Source: Bacteroidota bacterium (lineage in GTDB: Bacteria > Bacteroidota > Bacteroidia > Chitinophagales > Chitinophagaceae). From it: a stretch of 64,000 nt of DNA. The notes under the pieces are model-generated. The model was not told the DNA's origin. It did no database searches and saw only the letters and a program-made list of their open reading frames with translations. A program made the translations under genes and the position numbers. Of the stretch, positions 45,339-52,480 are shown piece by piece (the first letter of the stretch is position 1; each line of letters opens with the position of its first letter). The stretch spans positions 29,214 through 93,213 of the forward strand of contig JAFDYJ010000028.1 in the NCBI GenBank assembly GCA_018267515.1, written 5' to 3'.

Positions 45339-46238
45339 ATGAGTATAAGAATTCATTACCACAATTGTCCTGTCTGCGGTTTTTCTGATTTTAAAAATGT
45401 TTTTGAAGTGCAGGATTATACTGTCAGCGGTGAGAGATTCTCAATTTCAGAATGTGGTAACTGCTCACTCCGGTTTACCCAGGATGTTCCTGACGCTGCT
45501 TCTATTGCTCCCTATTATAAATCGGAGGATTATATTTCACATACAGACGAGTCGAAAGGGCTAATTGGGAAGTTGTATAAAAAAGTCAGGAAAAAAACTT
45601 TATCACAGAAAAGGAAATTGGTGATAAAGGAAACAGGGTTGAGTACCGGTAATCTTCTGGATATAGGATGCGGAATAGGTGCCTTTGCCAATGAAATGGT
45701 ACAGCATAAATGGCAAGTAAAAGGCCTGGAGCCGGATGCAGGAGCAAGAGCTATGGCAAAGCAATTATATAATCTTGACCTGGAAGATGAGAAAAATTTA
45801 TTTCAATTGTCTCCGGAATATTTTGATGCTATCACCCTCTGGCATGTGTTGGAGCATGTTCACGACCTTATGGGTTATATCCGGCAAATAAAATTAATTC
45901 TGAAAGCAAAGGGGAAACTATTTATTGCTGTGCCTAATTACACATCATTGGATGCTAAGATTTATAAGGAGTATTGGGCAGCCTATGATGTACCGAGGCA
46001 TTTATATCATTTCTCACCGCAATCAATGAAGCAATTAATCGAAAAAAATGGTTTGAAAATAACAGGCTATAGAGCGATGTGGTATGATAGTTTTTATATT
46101 TCCCTTTTAAGCAGTAAGTATAAAAATGGAAAAAGCCGTTGGATGCCTTCACTTTGGAATGGCTTGCGTTCAGATTTCCGGGTAATGGGAAATATCAGGA
46201 AATGCAGTTCTTTGGTTTATATCATTTCAAAACAATGA
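45339..46238 (+). CDS. SAM-dependent methyltransferase with N-terminal zinc-ribbon-like motif
   Basis: A 299-residue protein. The N-terminus has two CxxC pairs (NCPVCGF at about 8-12 and ECGNCSLRF at about 34-40) like the metal knuckle in sugar/lipid methyltransferases of the Methyltransf_23 group. The Rossmann part shows LLDIGCGIGAFA, ITLWHVLEHVHD and AVPNYTSLDAK. The substrate is unknown, often surface polysaccharide related. It lies 46 bp after the HU-CCDC81 gene and may be cotranscribed, but its function need not be linked. Confidence 0.88.
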   Translation: MSIRIHYHNCPVCGFSDFKNVFEVQDYTVSGERFSISECGNCSLRFTQDVPDAASIAPYYKSEDYISHTDESKGLIGKLYKKVRKKTLSQKRKLVIKETGLSTGNLLDIGCGIGAFANEMVQHKWQVKGLEPDAGARAMAKQLYNLDLEDEKNLFQLSPEYFDAITLWHVLEHVHDLMGYIRQIKLILKAKGKLFIAVPNYTSLDAKIYKEYWAAYDVPRHLYHFSPQSMKQLIEKNGLKITGYRAMWYDSFYISLLSSKYKNGKSRWMPSLWNGLRSDFRVMGNIRKCSSLVYIISKQ

Positions 46239-46248
46239 ATATGGAATA

Positions 46249-47052
46249 TTACTGGCCCAGCCGGATTTCATATAATTCAGGCCACAGTTTACCGGTGACA
46301 TACAGCATTTTTGACGTCGGATCATAAGCGATACCGTTAGGAACATCAGCTTCCGGGTCTTTTATCTTTACCCTGTTCCACATATCATTCAGGTCAGCTT
46401 TTCCGACCACCTTTCCGTTAGCGGGATCAATTTTTAAAATATAAGGATATTGCCATTGGTTCGCATAAATAAATCCATCAATATATTCTAATTCATTCAG
46501 GTTGTAAGAAAGACTTCCGCTTTCGGTCACTTCCTGTTTTTTTATGAGCTGAAAAGTGCCGGGTTCATAAAAATAGAGATTGCTGGAACCGTCGCTTACA
46601 ATCAGGTCTTTCCCATCGGTTGTAATTCCCCAGCCTTCAGTATTAATATGAAATTCTTTAATTTTTTTAAAGCCTTTCAATGTGTATGTAAAAACAGTTT
46701 TTTCTTTCCAGGTCAGTTGATAAACCGTATCCCGCAGAATTGTGATCCCTTCTCCAAAATATTTACTCCTGTCAATAGAAGCTAATAGTTGATTTTTACC
46801 TGTTTTCAGATCTACTTTCAAAATCTGGTTCCTGTTGTTGCCTTCATTTCCTGTGCTTTCATACATTTCTCCTTTATAAAACAGAAGCCCCTGTGTGAAA
46901 GAGGAAGTATCATGAGGAAAGCTGTTTACAATGGAATAAGTGATGTTTTTCGGTTCATCCGGGCGGTTCTGACCGTTATTATTATTCGTTTTACCGTTGT
47001 CATTGCAAGAAAATGCGATTAATACAAAAAGGAAAAGGATATTTCTTTTCAT
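46249..47052 (-). CDS. Glutaminyl-peptide cyclotransferase lipoprotein
   Basis: A 267-residue five-bladed-propeller glutamine cyclotransferase (plant/bacterial type) forming N-terminal pyroglutamate on exported proteins. Lipobox is IAFSC (Cys16); an Asn/Gln-rich linker follows, then FPHDTSSFTQGLLFYKGEMYESTG, WKEKTVFTYTL, WGITTDGKDLIVSDGSSNLYF, LNELEYIDGFIYANQWQ and a final PNGIAYDPTSKMLYVTGK. In Bacteroidota many exported proteins start with Gln after signal cleavage (several in this window do), which fits the enzyme's role. Confidence 0.9.
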   Translation of the reverse strand: MKRNILFLFVLIAFSCNDNGKTNNNNGQNRPDEPKNITYSIVNSFPHDTSSFTQGLLFYKGEMYESTGNEGNNRNQILKVDLKTGKNQLLASIDRSKYFGEGITILRDTVYQLTWKEKTVFTYTLKGFKKIKEFHINTEGWGITTDGKDLIVSDGSSNLYFYEPGTFQLIKKQEVTESGSLSYNLNELEYIDGFIYANQWQYPYILKIDPANGKVVGKADLNDMWNRVKIKDPEADVPNGIAYDPTSKMLYVTGKLWPELYEIRLGQ

Positions 47053-47069
47053 TAATTACCGGGTTTTTA

Positions 47070-47077
47070 CAAAAATA
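47070..47077 (-). promoter_or_regulatory. Candidate -7 element for the glutaminyl cyclase gene
   Basis: Minus strand reads TATTTTTG, a TAnnTTTG match, 17 bp upstream of the start at 47052. A TTG lies further upstream but at an unusual spacing. Confidence 0.4.
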
Positions 47078-47331
47078 GGTCTTGATTCAATTATAACCTG
47101 TTAATGCATATTAAACTGTAAACTCATGAAAATAAGCATTGAGAGATTATGAATACTGAAGATTATGATTTATATTTGAGCTACTGGACCACCGTATCCT
47201 TACAGGAAATATATTAATCTCCGTATCCAAAGAATTCTTCTTTTAATTCTCCTATATCCTTTTCATATTCCGATTCCCAAGAAAACCCATGGCATTACAT
47301 TTTGGCCATGCGATAATTTATATCTGGAATT

Positions 47332-48588
47332 ATGAAAATTAGGTTTGTTCTGTTTTTATTTGTTGCAATTCTTGCCCATACCCTTGCTGCTCAGCAAAGA
47401 TGTGCCTCTTTTGACTATATGCAATCTCAGCTTGGAAAAAACCCATCGCTACAGGGGAAAATGGATGCAATTGAAAGATTTACCCAAAACAGTATTAAAA
47501 AATCCCAAAATATTCAGTCAAGGCTGGAAGATGGACTTGTAATCCGCATTCCGGTTGTGGTTCATATCTTATATCATGAACCCGGAGAGAATATCAGTGA
47601 CAGCCGGGTGATGGAACAGATTGCTGCCTTAAACCGTGATTACCGCAGGATGAATACGGATACGGTAAATACGCCTAATTATTTTAAACAATTTGCTGCA
47701 GACAGCAGAATTGAGTTTCGGTTAGCAATTTCCGATCCTCAGCAACGGTCCACAACAGGAATAATCAGGAAATATACACCGATTGCTCAATGGGAAGGTA
47801 ATGATAAAATGAAGTTTTCATCTTCTTATGGTGATGATGCATGGGATGCTGACAGTTATCTCAACATCTGGGTTTGTAATCTCAAAGGTGTTCTGGGTTA
47901 TTCCAGTTTCATCGGTGGCCCTGCAAACCTGGATGGAGTTGTAATTTCAAACAGCGTTTTCGGGCAAACCGGTACTTTCTCAGCTTATGACAAAGGCCGT
48001 ACAGCCGTTCATGAAGTAGGTCATTGGCTAAACCTGAAACATTTATGGGGCGATACTGATTGTGGTGATGACCAGGTGGCTGATACGCCTCCGCAAAGCA
48101 CTTTTACAATGGGATGTCCTTCGGGAATGAAAGTTTCCTGTAATAACAGTCCCACCGGAAATATGTATATGAATTATATGGATTTTACTTACGATGATTG
48201 TATGAATATGTTTACCAAAGGGCAAATGGATAGGATGAGAGCTCAGTTTGATGAAGGAGGCCCCCGTTCTTTATTACTTTTTTCACAGGGCCTCAACACG
48301 CCACTCGTTTACCAGACCGAAGTTCCCGATTCACCACCTAAATGGCTTCATCCGCAATTGTATCCTAACCCTGCCACTAATGAACTGAACCTGGATCTTG
48401 TTTATGATATCCGATGGCTTGGTAAAACAGTGACCATTTTCAATTCAGCGGGTCAGGTTGAAATGCAATTTGTAATTAATTCGAAATATCAGAAAATTGA
48501 TATCAGCAGGTTACCGGGCGGACTCTATCTCATGTCTGCAAAAAAAGAGGACGGAGCCACCATCCGTGAAAAGTTTATAAAAATTTAA
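47332..48588 (+). CDS. M43-family zinc metalloprotease secreted by the type IX system
   Basis: A 418-residue secreted protease: signal peptide (..HTLAA|Q about 20), a pro-region (about 21-70), and the pappalysin/cytophagalysin-like catalytic domain with HEVGHWLNLKH (zinc ligands His227, His231, His237) and a Met-turn region NMYMNYMDFTYDDC. From about residue 345 a type IX secretion C-terminal domain follows: LYPNPATNELNLDL, then VTIFNSAGQ, IDISRLPGGLYLM and a terminal KFIKI. It should cross the outer membrane by T9SS and be anchored or released. Its presence implies a T9SS in the genome. Confidence 0.92.
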   Translation: MKIRFVLFLFVAILAHTLAAQQRCASFDYMQSQLGKNPSLQGKMDAIERFTQNSIKKSQNIQSRLEDGLVIRIPVVVHILYHEPGENISDSRVMEQIAALNRDYRRMNTDTVNTPNYFKQFAADSRIEFRLAISDPQQRSTTGIIRKYTPIAQWEGNDKMKFSSSYGDDAWDADSYLNIWVCNLKGVLGYSSFIGGPANLDGVVISNSVFGQTGTFSAYDKGRTAVHEVGHWLNLKHLWGDTDCGDDQVADTPPQSTFTMGCPSGMKVSCNNSPTGNMYMNYMDFTYDDCMNMFTKGQMDRMRAQFDEGGPRSLLLFSQGLNTPLVYQTEVPDSPPKWLHPQLYPNPATNELNLDLVYDIRWLGKTVTIFNSAGQVEMQFVINSKYQKIDISRLPGGLYLMSAKKEDGATIREKFIKI

Positions 48589-48613
48589 TTCTTACAGACC
48601 GGTCAATGACATT

Positions 48614-49333
48614 TTAAAATGCCACACCAATTGACAACCCGAATCTTATGCCGGGTAGCAAACCTTTATAATCTGCAATTATTGTCCGGTTATTCTGATC
48701 TACCGTGAGAGTGGTCTTTTTGCCGATGACAGGAATATCATCCAGGAAATCCCTGATATTTTGTTCAGCATCATCTGCCTGGGAGGAAGTCCAGGGTAGG
48801 GTATGGGTCACTTCCACAGTTTTAAAATTTACATGCGATGAGTTGAGTTCTGGGCCCAGGAGGAATAAATCCAAAACAATAATTTTAGCGATTCTGAATT
48901 GTGTACCTAATTGAATACCCCCTCCGGTTCCTTTATAATAAGGCGTGAAATTCATTACTACATCGTCATTCTCTATTGTGCTGTGGCCGGAACCGGAACC
49001 ACTAAGCTCTACATGTTTGACGAAGGGTTCTATATAGAATCCCTTCATTCTTTTTCTTGAAAAGTAGATACGGTAACCGGCGAAATAGGATTTTGTTTTT
49101 ACATTAAAACTTGCATCTTTATCATCAAATGTGGTTGAATAATTACGTTCAGCAGGAAATCCGACTTTAAGATCAATTGAACTGCGCTTTGTAACGCTGA
49201 ATTCTCCTGATATTCCGATATTACCTGTTGCCAATCCCAATGGAGACCACTTTAAAGCCACCTTCGGTTTTTGTGCATTCAATAAAAAACAGGGAGAGGC
49301 AATTAATAAGGAGAAAATCAAAACTTTTTTCAT
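48614..49333 (-). CDS. Outer-membrane beta-barrel protein, hypothetical
   Basis: A 239-residue protein with signal peptide (MKKVLIFSLLIASPCFLLNA|Q). Strand-like segments follow (VALKWSPLGLATGNIGISGEF; SYFAGYRIYFSRKRMKGFYIEPFVKH; TPYYKGTGGGIQLGTQFRI), ending GIRFGLSIGVAF, a small barrel with a C-terminal aromatic strand. It resembles DUF3575-like barrels but I cannot confirm the family. ATG 49333 is preferred over 49354 because it begins the signal peptide. It is convergent with the M43 protease gene. Confidence 0.7.
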   Translation of the reverse strand: MKKVLIFSLLIASPCFLLNAQKPKVALKWSPLGLATGNIGISGEFSVTKRSSIDLKVGFPAERNYSTTFDDKDASFNVKTKSYFAGYRIYFSRKRMKGFYIEPFVKHVELSGSGSGHSTIENDDVVMNFTPYYKGTGGGIQLGTQFRIAKIIVLDLFLLGPELNSSHVNFKTVEVTHTLPWTSSQADDAEQNIRDFLDDIPVIGKKTTLTVDQNNRTIIADYKGLLPGIRFGLSIGVAF

Positions 49334-49433
49334 GTCTGTAAGTTTATTTGTCAATAACGAAAAGATTAAGAGAATATTGGATAAGATAATAATTTAATGC
49401 TGCCTGGTTGGTTGATGTCATACGAATAAGGGC

Positions 49434-49516
49434 TCTACGAAGCATTTTGTTTCGCAACATTTTGTTATCGCTTTAAGCGATGAAATAGACTTTCGAATCT
49501 GAAAGATTTGATGAGC
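49434..49516. repeat. Multi-hairpin repeat, copy A
   Basis: First of four copies of a repeat whose consensus holds three small inverted repeats in a row: GCGAAACA..TGTTTCGC, ATCGCTT..AAGCGAT and CGAATCT..AGATTCG. Copy A has a complete second hairpin (ATCGCTTTAAGCGAT) and slightly degraded outer ones. Other copies are at 50233-50268 (cut), 52540-52619 and 52803-52891. Confidence 0.75.
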
Positions 49517-49529
49517 TTTGGATATTTAC

Positions 49530-49583
49530 CCGACTCAGTCGGTTAAGAACATAGGCTATGCGAAGTTGGCGACATTCGCATAG
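49530..49583. terminator. Pair of strong hairpins downstream of the parE-like gene
   Basis: CCGACT/AGTCGG (49530-49542, one central base) and a 9 bp perfect stem CTATGCGAA/TTCGCATAG (49556-49564 with 49575-49583) followed on the plus strand by a T-run. They lie 3' of parE on the minus strand. The second stem is terminator-like; it could also belong to the local palindrome family. Confidence 0.45.
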
Positions 49584-49624
49584 AAATCTTTTTTTATAGA
49601 CTTCGAAGAGCCGAATGCCTTATT

Positions 49625-49924
49625 TTATTCAGTCAACCTATTTCCAATATCCATTCTCTGGTGCAAAACCCTGATTATTTCAATACCATCCCGCTTGTCA
49701 ATAATTCGGTAAAATATAAGATGTGATTTCACTTTAGCACCACGATAGTTTTTCCGAATGTGGCTGAAATCTTTTCCTGAATTTGGGTTATCGCTTAAAT
49801 ATTCAATTTCGTCAAAAATTAAGTTGATATACCTGTCAGCCTGTTCTAATGACCAATTTTCAAAAGTGTAAAACCAGATATTCTCTATGTCCTCCGAAGC
49901 TTTGACGCTAAGTTTATACCCCAT
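49625..49924 (-). CDS. parE: RelE/ParE-family toxin
   Basis: A 99-residue protein of the ParE/RelE fold: helix pair (LSVKASEDIENIWFYTFENW, AD..YINLIFDEIEYLSDNP), then strands with RGAKVKSHLIFYRIIDKRDGIEIIRVLHQRMD, the conserved C-terminal basic/His segment. ParE toxins target gyrase; RelE ones cleave mRNA, and sequence alone does not decide. It overlaps the upstream ParD-like antitoxin by 11 bp, the usual antitoxin-first order. It forms the left border of the repeat island. Confidence 0.9.
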   Translation of the reverse strand: MGYKLSVKASEDIENIWFYTFENWSLEQADRYINLIFDEIEYLSDNPNSGKDFSHIRKNYRGAKVKSHLIFYRIIDKRDGIEIIRVLHQRMDIGNRLTE

Positions 49925-50168
49925 TGGTCAAATGTTTGCTGTGAAGTTTTTTGATAAATTTTTTGCGGTCAAATTTTTTTATGAATCCTGATTGCTCACC
50001 TTTCTTAAGTTCTTTTATAAGTTGATTTTTTTGGCTTTCTTCCTGTTCAAAAACCCGCAATGCGGCTCTTACTACTTCGCTGGCAGATGAGAAGCGTCCA
50101 CTTTGAATTTGATGGTTAATGAATTTATCAAAGTAATCCCCTAATAAAATAGAAGTGTTTTTTGCCAT
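49914..50168 (-). CDS. parD: ParD-family antitoxin
   Basis: An 84-residue protein: N-terminal ribbon-helix-helix (NTSILLGDYFDKFINHQIQSGRFSSASEVVRAALRVFEQEE) that binds its own operator in family members, then a flexible Lys-rich tail (LIKELKKGEQSGFIKKFDRKKFIKKL) to neutralise the toxin. Its start is only 5 bp from the left 95 bp direct repeat, so the promoter and operator of this pair must overlap that repeat. Confidence 0.9.
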   Translation of the reverse strand: MAKNTSILLGDYFDKFINHQIQSGRFSSASEVVRAALRVFEQEESQKNQLIKELKKGEQSGFIKKFDRKKFIKKLHSKHLTNGV

Positions 50169-50173
50169 TGCCG

Positions 50174-50268
50174 AAAGATTTGTTCAAAGATACCAATTCC
50201 TGGTATTCTCTGCAAATTCAGCATACCCTCAGCTCTGCGAAACATTTCGCAGCATTATGTTATCGCTT
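50174..50268. repeat. Left copy of a perfect 95 bp direct repeat
   Basis: Identical, base for base, to 52481-52575. Its right end contains the first part of the multi-hairpin repeat and stops at ..TATCGCTT, where a REP unit (GTTCCCA GCCGAGTC..) begins. The other copy continues into AAAGCGAT, completing the hairpin. The two copies enclose the REP/RAYT/Pr6Pr segment. Confidence 0.9.
50233..50268. repeat. Multi-hairpin repeat, copy B (interrupted)
   Basis: Contains the first hairpin (CTGCGAAACATTTCGCAG) and the left arm of the second (ATCGCTT), then is cut by the REP unit starting at 50269. It lies within the left 95 bp direct repeat. Confidence 0.75.
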
Positions 50269-50275
50269 GTTCCCA

Positions 50276-50331
50276 GCCGAGTCTCACATTCACAAATTTT
50301 CAATCTATGATACTTTTACTGTGGACTCGGC
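50276..50331. repeat. REP hairpin unit 1
   Basis: 56 bp imperfect palindrome: GCCGAGTC at the left, GACTCGGC at the right, with a further CACA/TGTG match inside and an AT-rich middle. Preceded by GTTCCCA like all four units. It is followed directly by a RAYT C-terminal fragment. Confidence 0.88.
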
Positions 50332-50336
50332 GCTGT

Positions 50337-50462
50337 TCAAATGGATTTCGTTAAATCTATATCTTCCAATGCCAAATAACTTGTAACAGCGTAAGCGGCA
50401 ATTTTCCCACATTGATAAAATCGGGCAAAACTATGCTCATAGTCTGCTGATGTCTTTGCCAA
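50337..50462 (-). pseudogene. C-terminal fragment of a RAYT gene
   Basis: On the minus strand the last about 41 codons of a RAYT gene can be read (LAKTSADYEHSFARFYQCG..AYAVTSYLALEDIDLTKSI, stop at 50337-50339). It matches the intact gene's C-terminus with a few substitutions (S to F; EHAV to KIAA). Upstream it is cut exactly where REP unit 2 with its GTTCCCA prefix begins. REP unit 1 takes the same 3' position that unit 3 takes next to the intact gene. Confidence 0.85.
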
Positions 50463-50470
50463 TGTTCCCA

Positions 50471-50527
50471 GCCGAGTCTCACATTAACAAATTTCCAATC
50501 TATGAAATTTTTTGCTGTGGACTCGGC
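50471..50527. repeat. REP hairpin unit 2
   Basis: 57 bp copy of the same palindrome (GCCGAGTC..GACTCGGC) with a small change in the middle. GTTCCCA prefix at 50464-50470. It sits between the RAYT fragment and REP unit 3, with no gene part attached. Confidence 0.88.
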
Positions 50528-50540
50528 GCTATTGTTCCCA

Positions 50541-50596
50541 GCCGAGTCTCACATTAACAAATTTTCAATCTATGATACTTTTGCTGTGGACTCGGC
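50541..50596. repeat. REP hairpin unit 3
   Basis: 56 bp palindrome GCCGAGTC..GACTCGGC ending 5 bp before the stop codon of the intact RAYT gene, so it lies at the 3' end of that gene. It is nearly identical to unit 1. Confidence 0.9.
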
Positions 50597-50601
50597 GCTG
50601 T

Positions 50602-51210
50602 TCAAATGGATTTCGTTAAATCTATATCTTCCAATGCCAAATAACTTGTAACAGCGTAAACGGCATGTTCCCCACATTGATAAAATCGGGCAGAACTATG
50701 CTCATAGTCTGCTGAAGTCTTTGCCAAATTCCATTTCCCCCGCACCGGATTATCATGAATGTAATCCAATTTCTGTTTTATAAAATGGGCAGTCCGGCAT
50801 TCTTTCCAGTCAAATGAATCTTCCCATACTTCATGCTGTTTGTTTCTTTGCCTGTCTTTGGCTTCAACAGCATTTTGCATTTGATTCAATAATTTGTATT
50901 GCCCCATTTGTTCTAATCTGTTCACTATTTCATACGCTATAAATCGTTTTCCGTTTCCAATAATTGTATTGATAGATTGACCAACATTACGGAAGGCAAT
51001 CAAAGCATGTACATGATTGGGCATAATAACAAAACTATTAATGTAATGTCCCTTTGATCTCAAATGATCAAACCACTTGTAAAGGAGATCATAACTTTTG
51101 GTTTGTGCTATCAACGGCAGCCATTGATAGCAGGTAAAAGTGATAAAATAAATTCCTTCTGTTGCTGTTATACTTCTTTTGACAGGCATGGTACAATTTA
51201 CGATTTCCAT
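50602..51210 (-). CDS. REP-associated tyrosine transposase (RAYT, Y1/HUH type)
   Basis: A 202-residue single-strand transposase-like protein. The HUH motif is MPNHVHAL (His66, His68) and the catalytic Tyr150 lies in KQKLDYIHDNPV; the N-terminal YFITFTCYQ strand is also typical of Y1 transposases and RAYTs. RAYTs nick and join DNA at REP hairpins. Four such hairpins of one type lie nearby, one of them directly 3' of this gene. It appears intact. A later Met (residue 8) is an alternative start. Homologous pieces at 50337-50462 and 52327-52391 show that it, or a close relative, has been copied locally. Confidence 0.9.
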   Translation of the reverse strand: MEIVNCTMPVKRSITATEGIYFITFTCYQWLPLIAQTKSYDLLYKWFDHLRSKGHYINSFVIMPNHVHALIAFRNVGQSINTIIGNGKRFIAYEIVNRLEQMGQYKLLNQMQNAVEAKDRQRNKQHEVWEDSFDWKECRTAHFIKQKLDYIHDNPVRGKWNLAKTSADYEHSSARFYQCGEHAVYAVTSYLALEDIDLTKSI

Positions 51211-51220
51211 ACTTATTGAC

Positions 51221-51290
51221 GGCGAGTGCCACAGCCCTTGCTCACACAGCTAACTGACACATCGCCTATGAAATCTTAAAGGACACTCGG
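51221..51290. repeat. Second-type palindrome upstream of the RAYT gene, copy 1
   Basis: Imperfect palindrome with GGCGAGTGCC at one end and GGACACTCGG at the other (CGAGTG pairing with CACTCG). It resembles the REP hairpin arms but has a different interior. The second copy is at 52402-52471. It starts 11 bp upstream of the RAYT start codon, so it may also affect RAYT expression. Confidence 0.7.
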
Positions 51291-51300
51291 TAGGGAAAAA

Positions 51301-51468
51301 GATTTGCATGATTGTATCAGCGACAGAATATAGCCCGGCTGCAGCAATTACAATCATTCAAATCCACAGCGTTTAAAAATTAGTATGTAATTACCATTGA
51401 TACACATATTAACCCGTTGAGGGAAAAATAAAACCTCACACACCGCTTTACATAGGAACTGCTTGTTA
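51301..51468. other. Gap between the RAYT element and the Pr6Pr gene
   Basis: About 170 bp of AT-rich sequence, starting with GATTTG shared with the derivative's right flank. No frame, repeat or signal was recognised beyond that. Confidence 0.4.
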
Positions 51469-52101
51469 TCAGTTGGTTTTATTTAAAATTACTTTATTTC
51501 TTTGTTTAGTTGTCCAAATATATATCAATGAAATAAGAATAAATAAAAAGGTCATTAATAAGCAATTGATAGCGATACTCTTTGGGTTTAGGGTAGTTAA
51601 GTTCAAAAATGGATATGGGTAAAAATTGGAAAAATGTCCCCGTATTAACACAAAGCCCAAGTAAACAAGCGGGTAAATTAGCCATTTCCATAGCTGGTTA
51701 TATTTTAATGACTTTCCCTTGCTGTTCAAAAACCAAAATAGAATTACAAGCAAAGGGTTAATCGAATGAAGCATTTCATCTACAATCTTCTGCATACCTT
51801 CAGGATGCCAGGTTTGTCTTAAAATAATTTGGTAAACTAATCCAACAATTGTGATGTAAACCGTAATGGCAGTTAAGGTGCTAAACCTGTAATGATGTTC
51901 TTCTTTAGCTTTAAAAAAAGAATATGCCAGATTGGTGAAATATGCCGCAACGAGAGAGTTTGTAAGTATGGTAAAATAGGAGAAGAAACGAATATTAGTT
52001 TCAAAAACTGGTTGAACACTATTTGAGAGCATCAGTTTATATTGAATTACAACTGCAAATATTGTAGAGATTGAAACTACTAAAGATATAATTCTATTCA
52101 T
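51469..52101 (-). CDS. Pr6Pr-type (FAR-17a/AIG1-like) membrane protein
   Basis: A 210-residue inner-membrane protein with six hydrophobic helices in the Pr6Pr pattern. Human AIG1 and ADTRP, from the related eukaryotic family, are membrane threonine hydrolases of fatty-acid esters of hydroxy fatty acids, using a Thr near residue 43 and a His. Here Thr44 lies in SYFTILTNS and His112 in MLHSINPLL, at matching places in the helix order, so a lipid hydrolase is possible (inference). It is the only non-mobile gene in the island and is flanked on both sides by RAYT-derived sequence. Its own 5' flank is AT-rich. Confidence 0.8.
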   Translation of the reverse strand: MNRIISLVVSISTIFAVVIQYKLMLSNSVQPVFETNIRFFSYFTILTNSLVAAYFTNLAYSFFKAKEEHHYRFSTLTAITVYITIVGLVYQIILRQTWHPEGMQKIVDEMLHSINPLLVILFWFLNSKGKSLKYNQLWKWLIYPLVYLGFVLIRGHFSNFYPYPFLNLTTLNPKSIAINCLLMTFLFILISLIYIWTTKQRNKVILNKTN

Positions 52102-52261
52102 ACTTCAACGCTGAGGAGTCATTATTTAAGTTGAAATTTATTGTGGTTTTTAACCCATTCAATTATAGAAAATCTTATTCCTTTACGCCGTTGTTGGCGT
52201 TTAAATTTAATGTTTTTTTATTTATAATATTCTTCACCAACAAATAAGACCTTGTTCCCAG

Positions 52262-52317
52262 CCGAGTCTCACATTAACAAATTTCCAATCTATGATACTT
52301 TTGCTGTGGACTCGGCG
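52262..52317. repeat. REP hairpin unit 4
   Basis: 56 bp palindrome GCCGAGTC..GACTCGGC with GTTCCCA prefix, about 1.7 kb from units 1-3 and in the same orientation. It forms the 3' end of the deleted RAYT derivative. Confidence 0.88.
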
Positions 52318-52326
52318 TTTTTCAAA

Positions 52327-52391
52327 AAATAAATTCCTTCTGTTGCTGTTATTCTTCTTTTGACAGGCATGGTACAATTTACGATTTCCAT
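52327..52391 (-). pseudogene. N-terminal fragment of a RAYT gene
   Basis: Minus-strand codons 1 to about 21 of a RAYT gene (start ATG 52389-52391; MEIVNCTMPVKRRITATEG..), differing from the intact copy by Ser13 to Arg, followed by unrelated bases and REP unit 4. It cannot encode an active enzyme. Confidence 0.85.
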
Positions 52392-52401
52392 ACTTATTGA
52401 C

Positions 52402-52471
52402 GGCGAGTGCCACAGCCCTTGTTCACAAGGCTAACTGACACATCGCCTATTAAATCTTAAAGGACACTCGG
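52402..52471. repeat. Second-type palindrome, copy 2
   Basis: Copy of 51221-51290 (GGCGAGTGCC..GGACACTCGG) with a few substitutions. It is joined to the RAYT N-terminal fragment exactly as in the intact element. Confidence 0.7.
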
Positions 52472-52480
52472 CAGGGAAAA

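Larger units (their letters stand above)
50534..51300 (-). mobile_element. RAYT element bounded by two different palindromes
   Basis: Proposed unit: GTTCCCA prefix, REP unit 3 (50541-50596), the intact transposase gene (50602-51210) and a second imperfect palindrome (51221-51290, CGAGTGCC..GGACACTCG) upstream of the gene. The 226 bp derivative at 52255-52480 retains both ends but lacks nearly all of the gene, which supports these limits. The layout is like an IS200/IS605-type element with distinct left and right end hairpins. The exact ends are inferred from comparison of the copies. Confidence 0.65.
52255..52480. mobile_element. Internally deleted, non-autonomous RAYT derivative
   Basis: Starts with GTTCCCA and REP unit 4 (52262-52317), then jumps directly to sequence matching RAYT codons about 21 to 1 (52327-52391) and its upstream palindrome (52402-52471), ending at the right 95 bp direct repeat. 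About 540 bp of the full element is missing. Both end hairpins are kept, as expected for a MITE-like passenger that depends on the intact transposase in trans. Confidence 0.7.

Noticed and set aside
50269-50600. Regular direct repeats resembling a short CRISPR array
   Set aside because: The repeats are palindromic, 56-57 bp, unevenly spaced, and the 'spacers' are pieces of a transposase gene; no cas gene is present.
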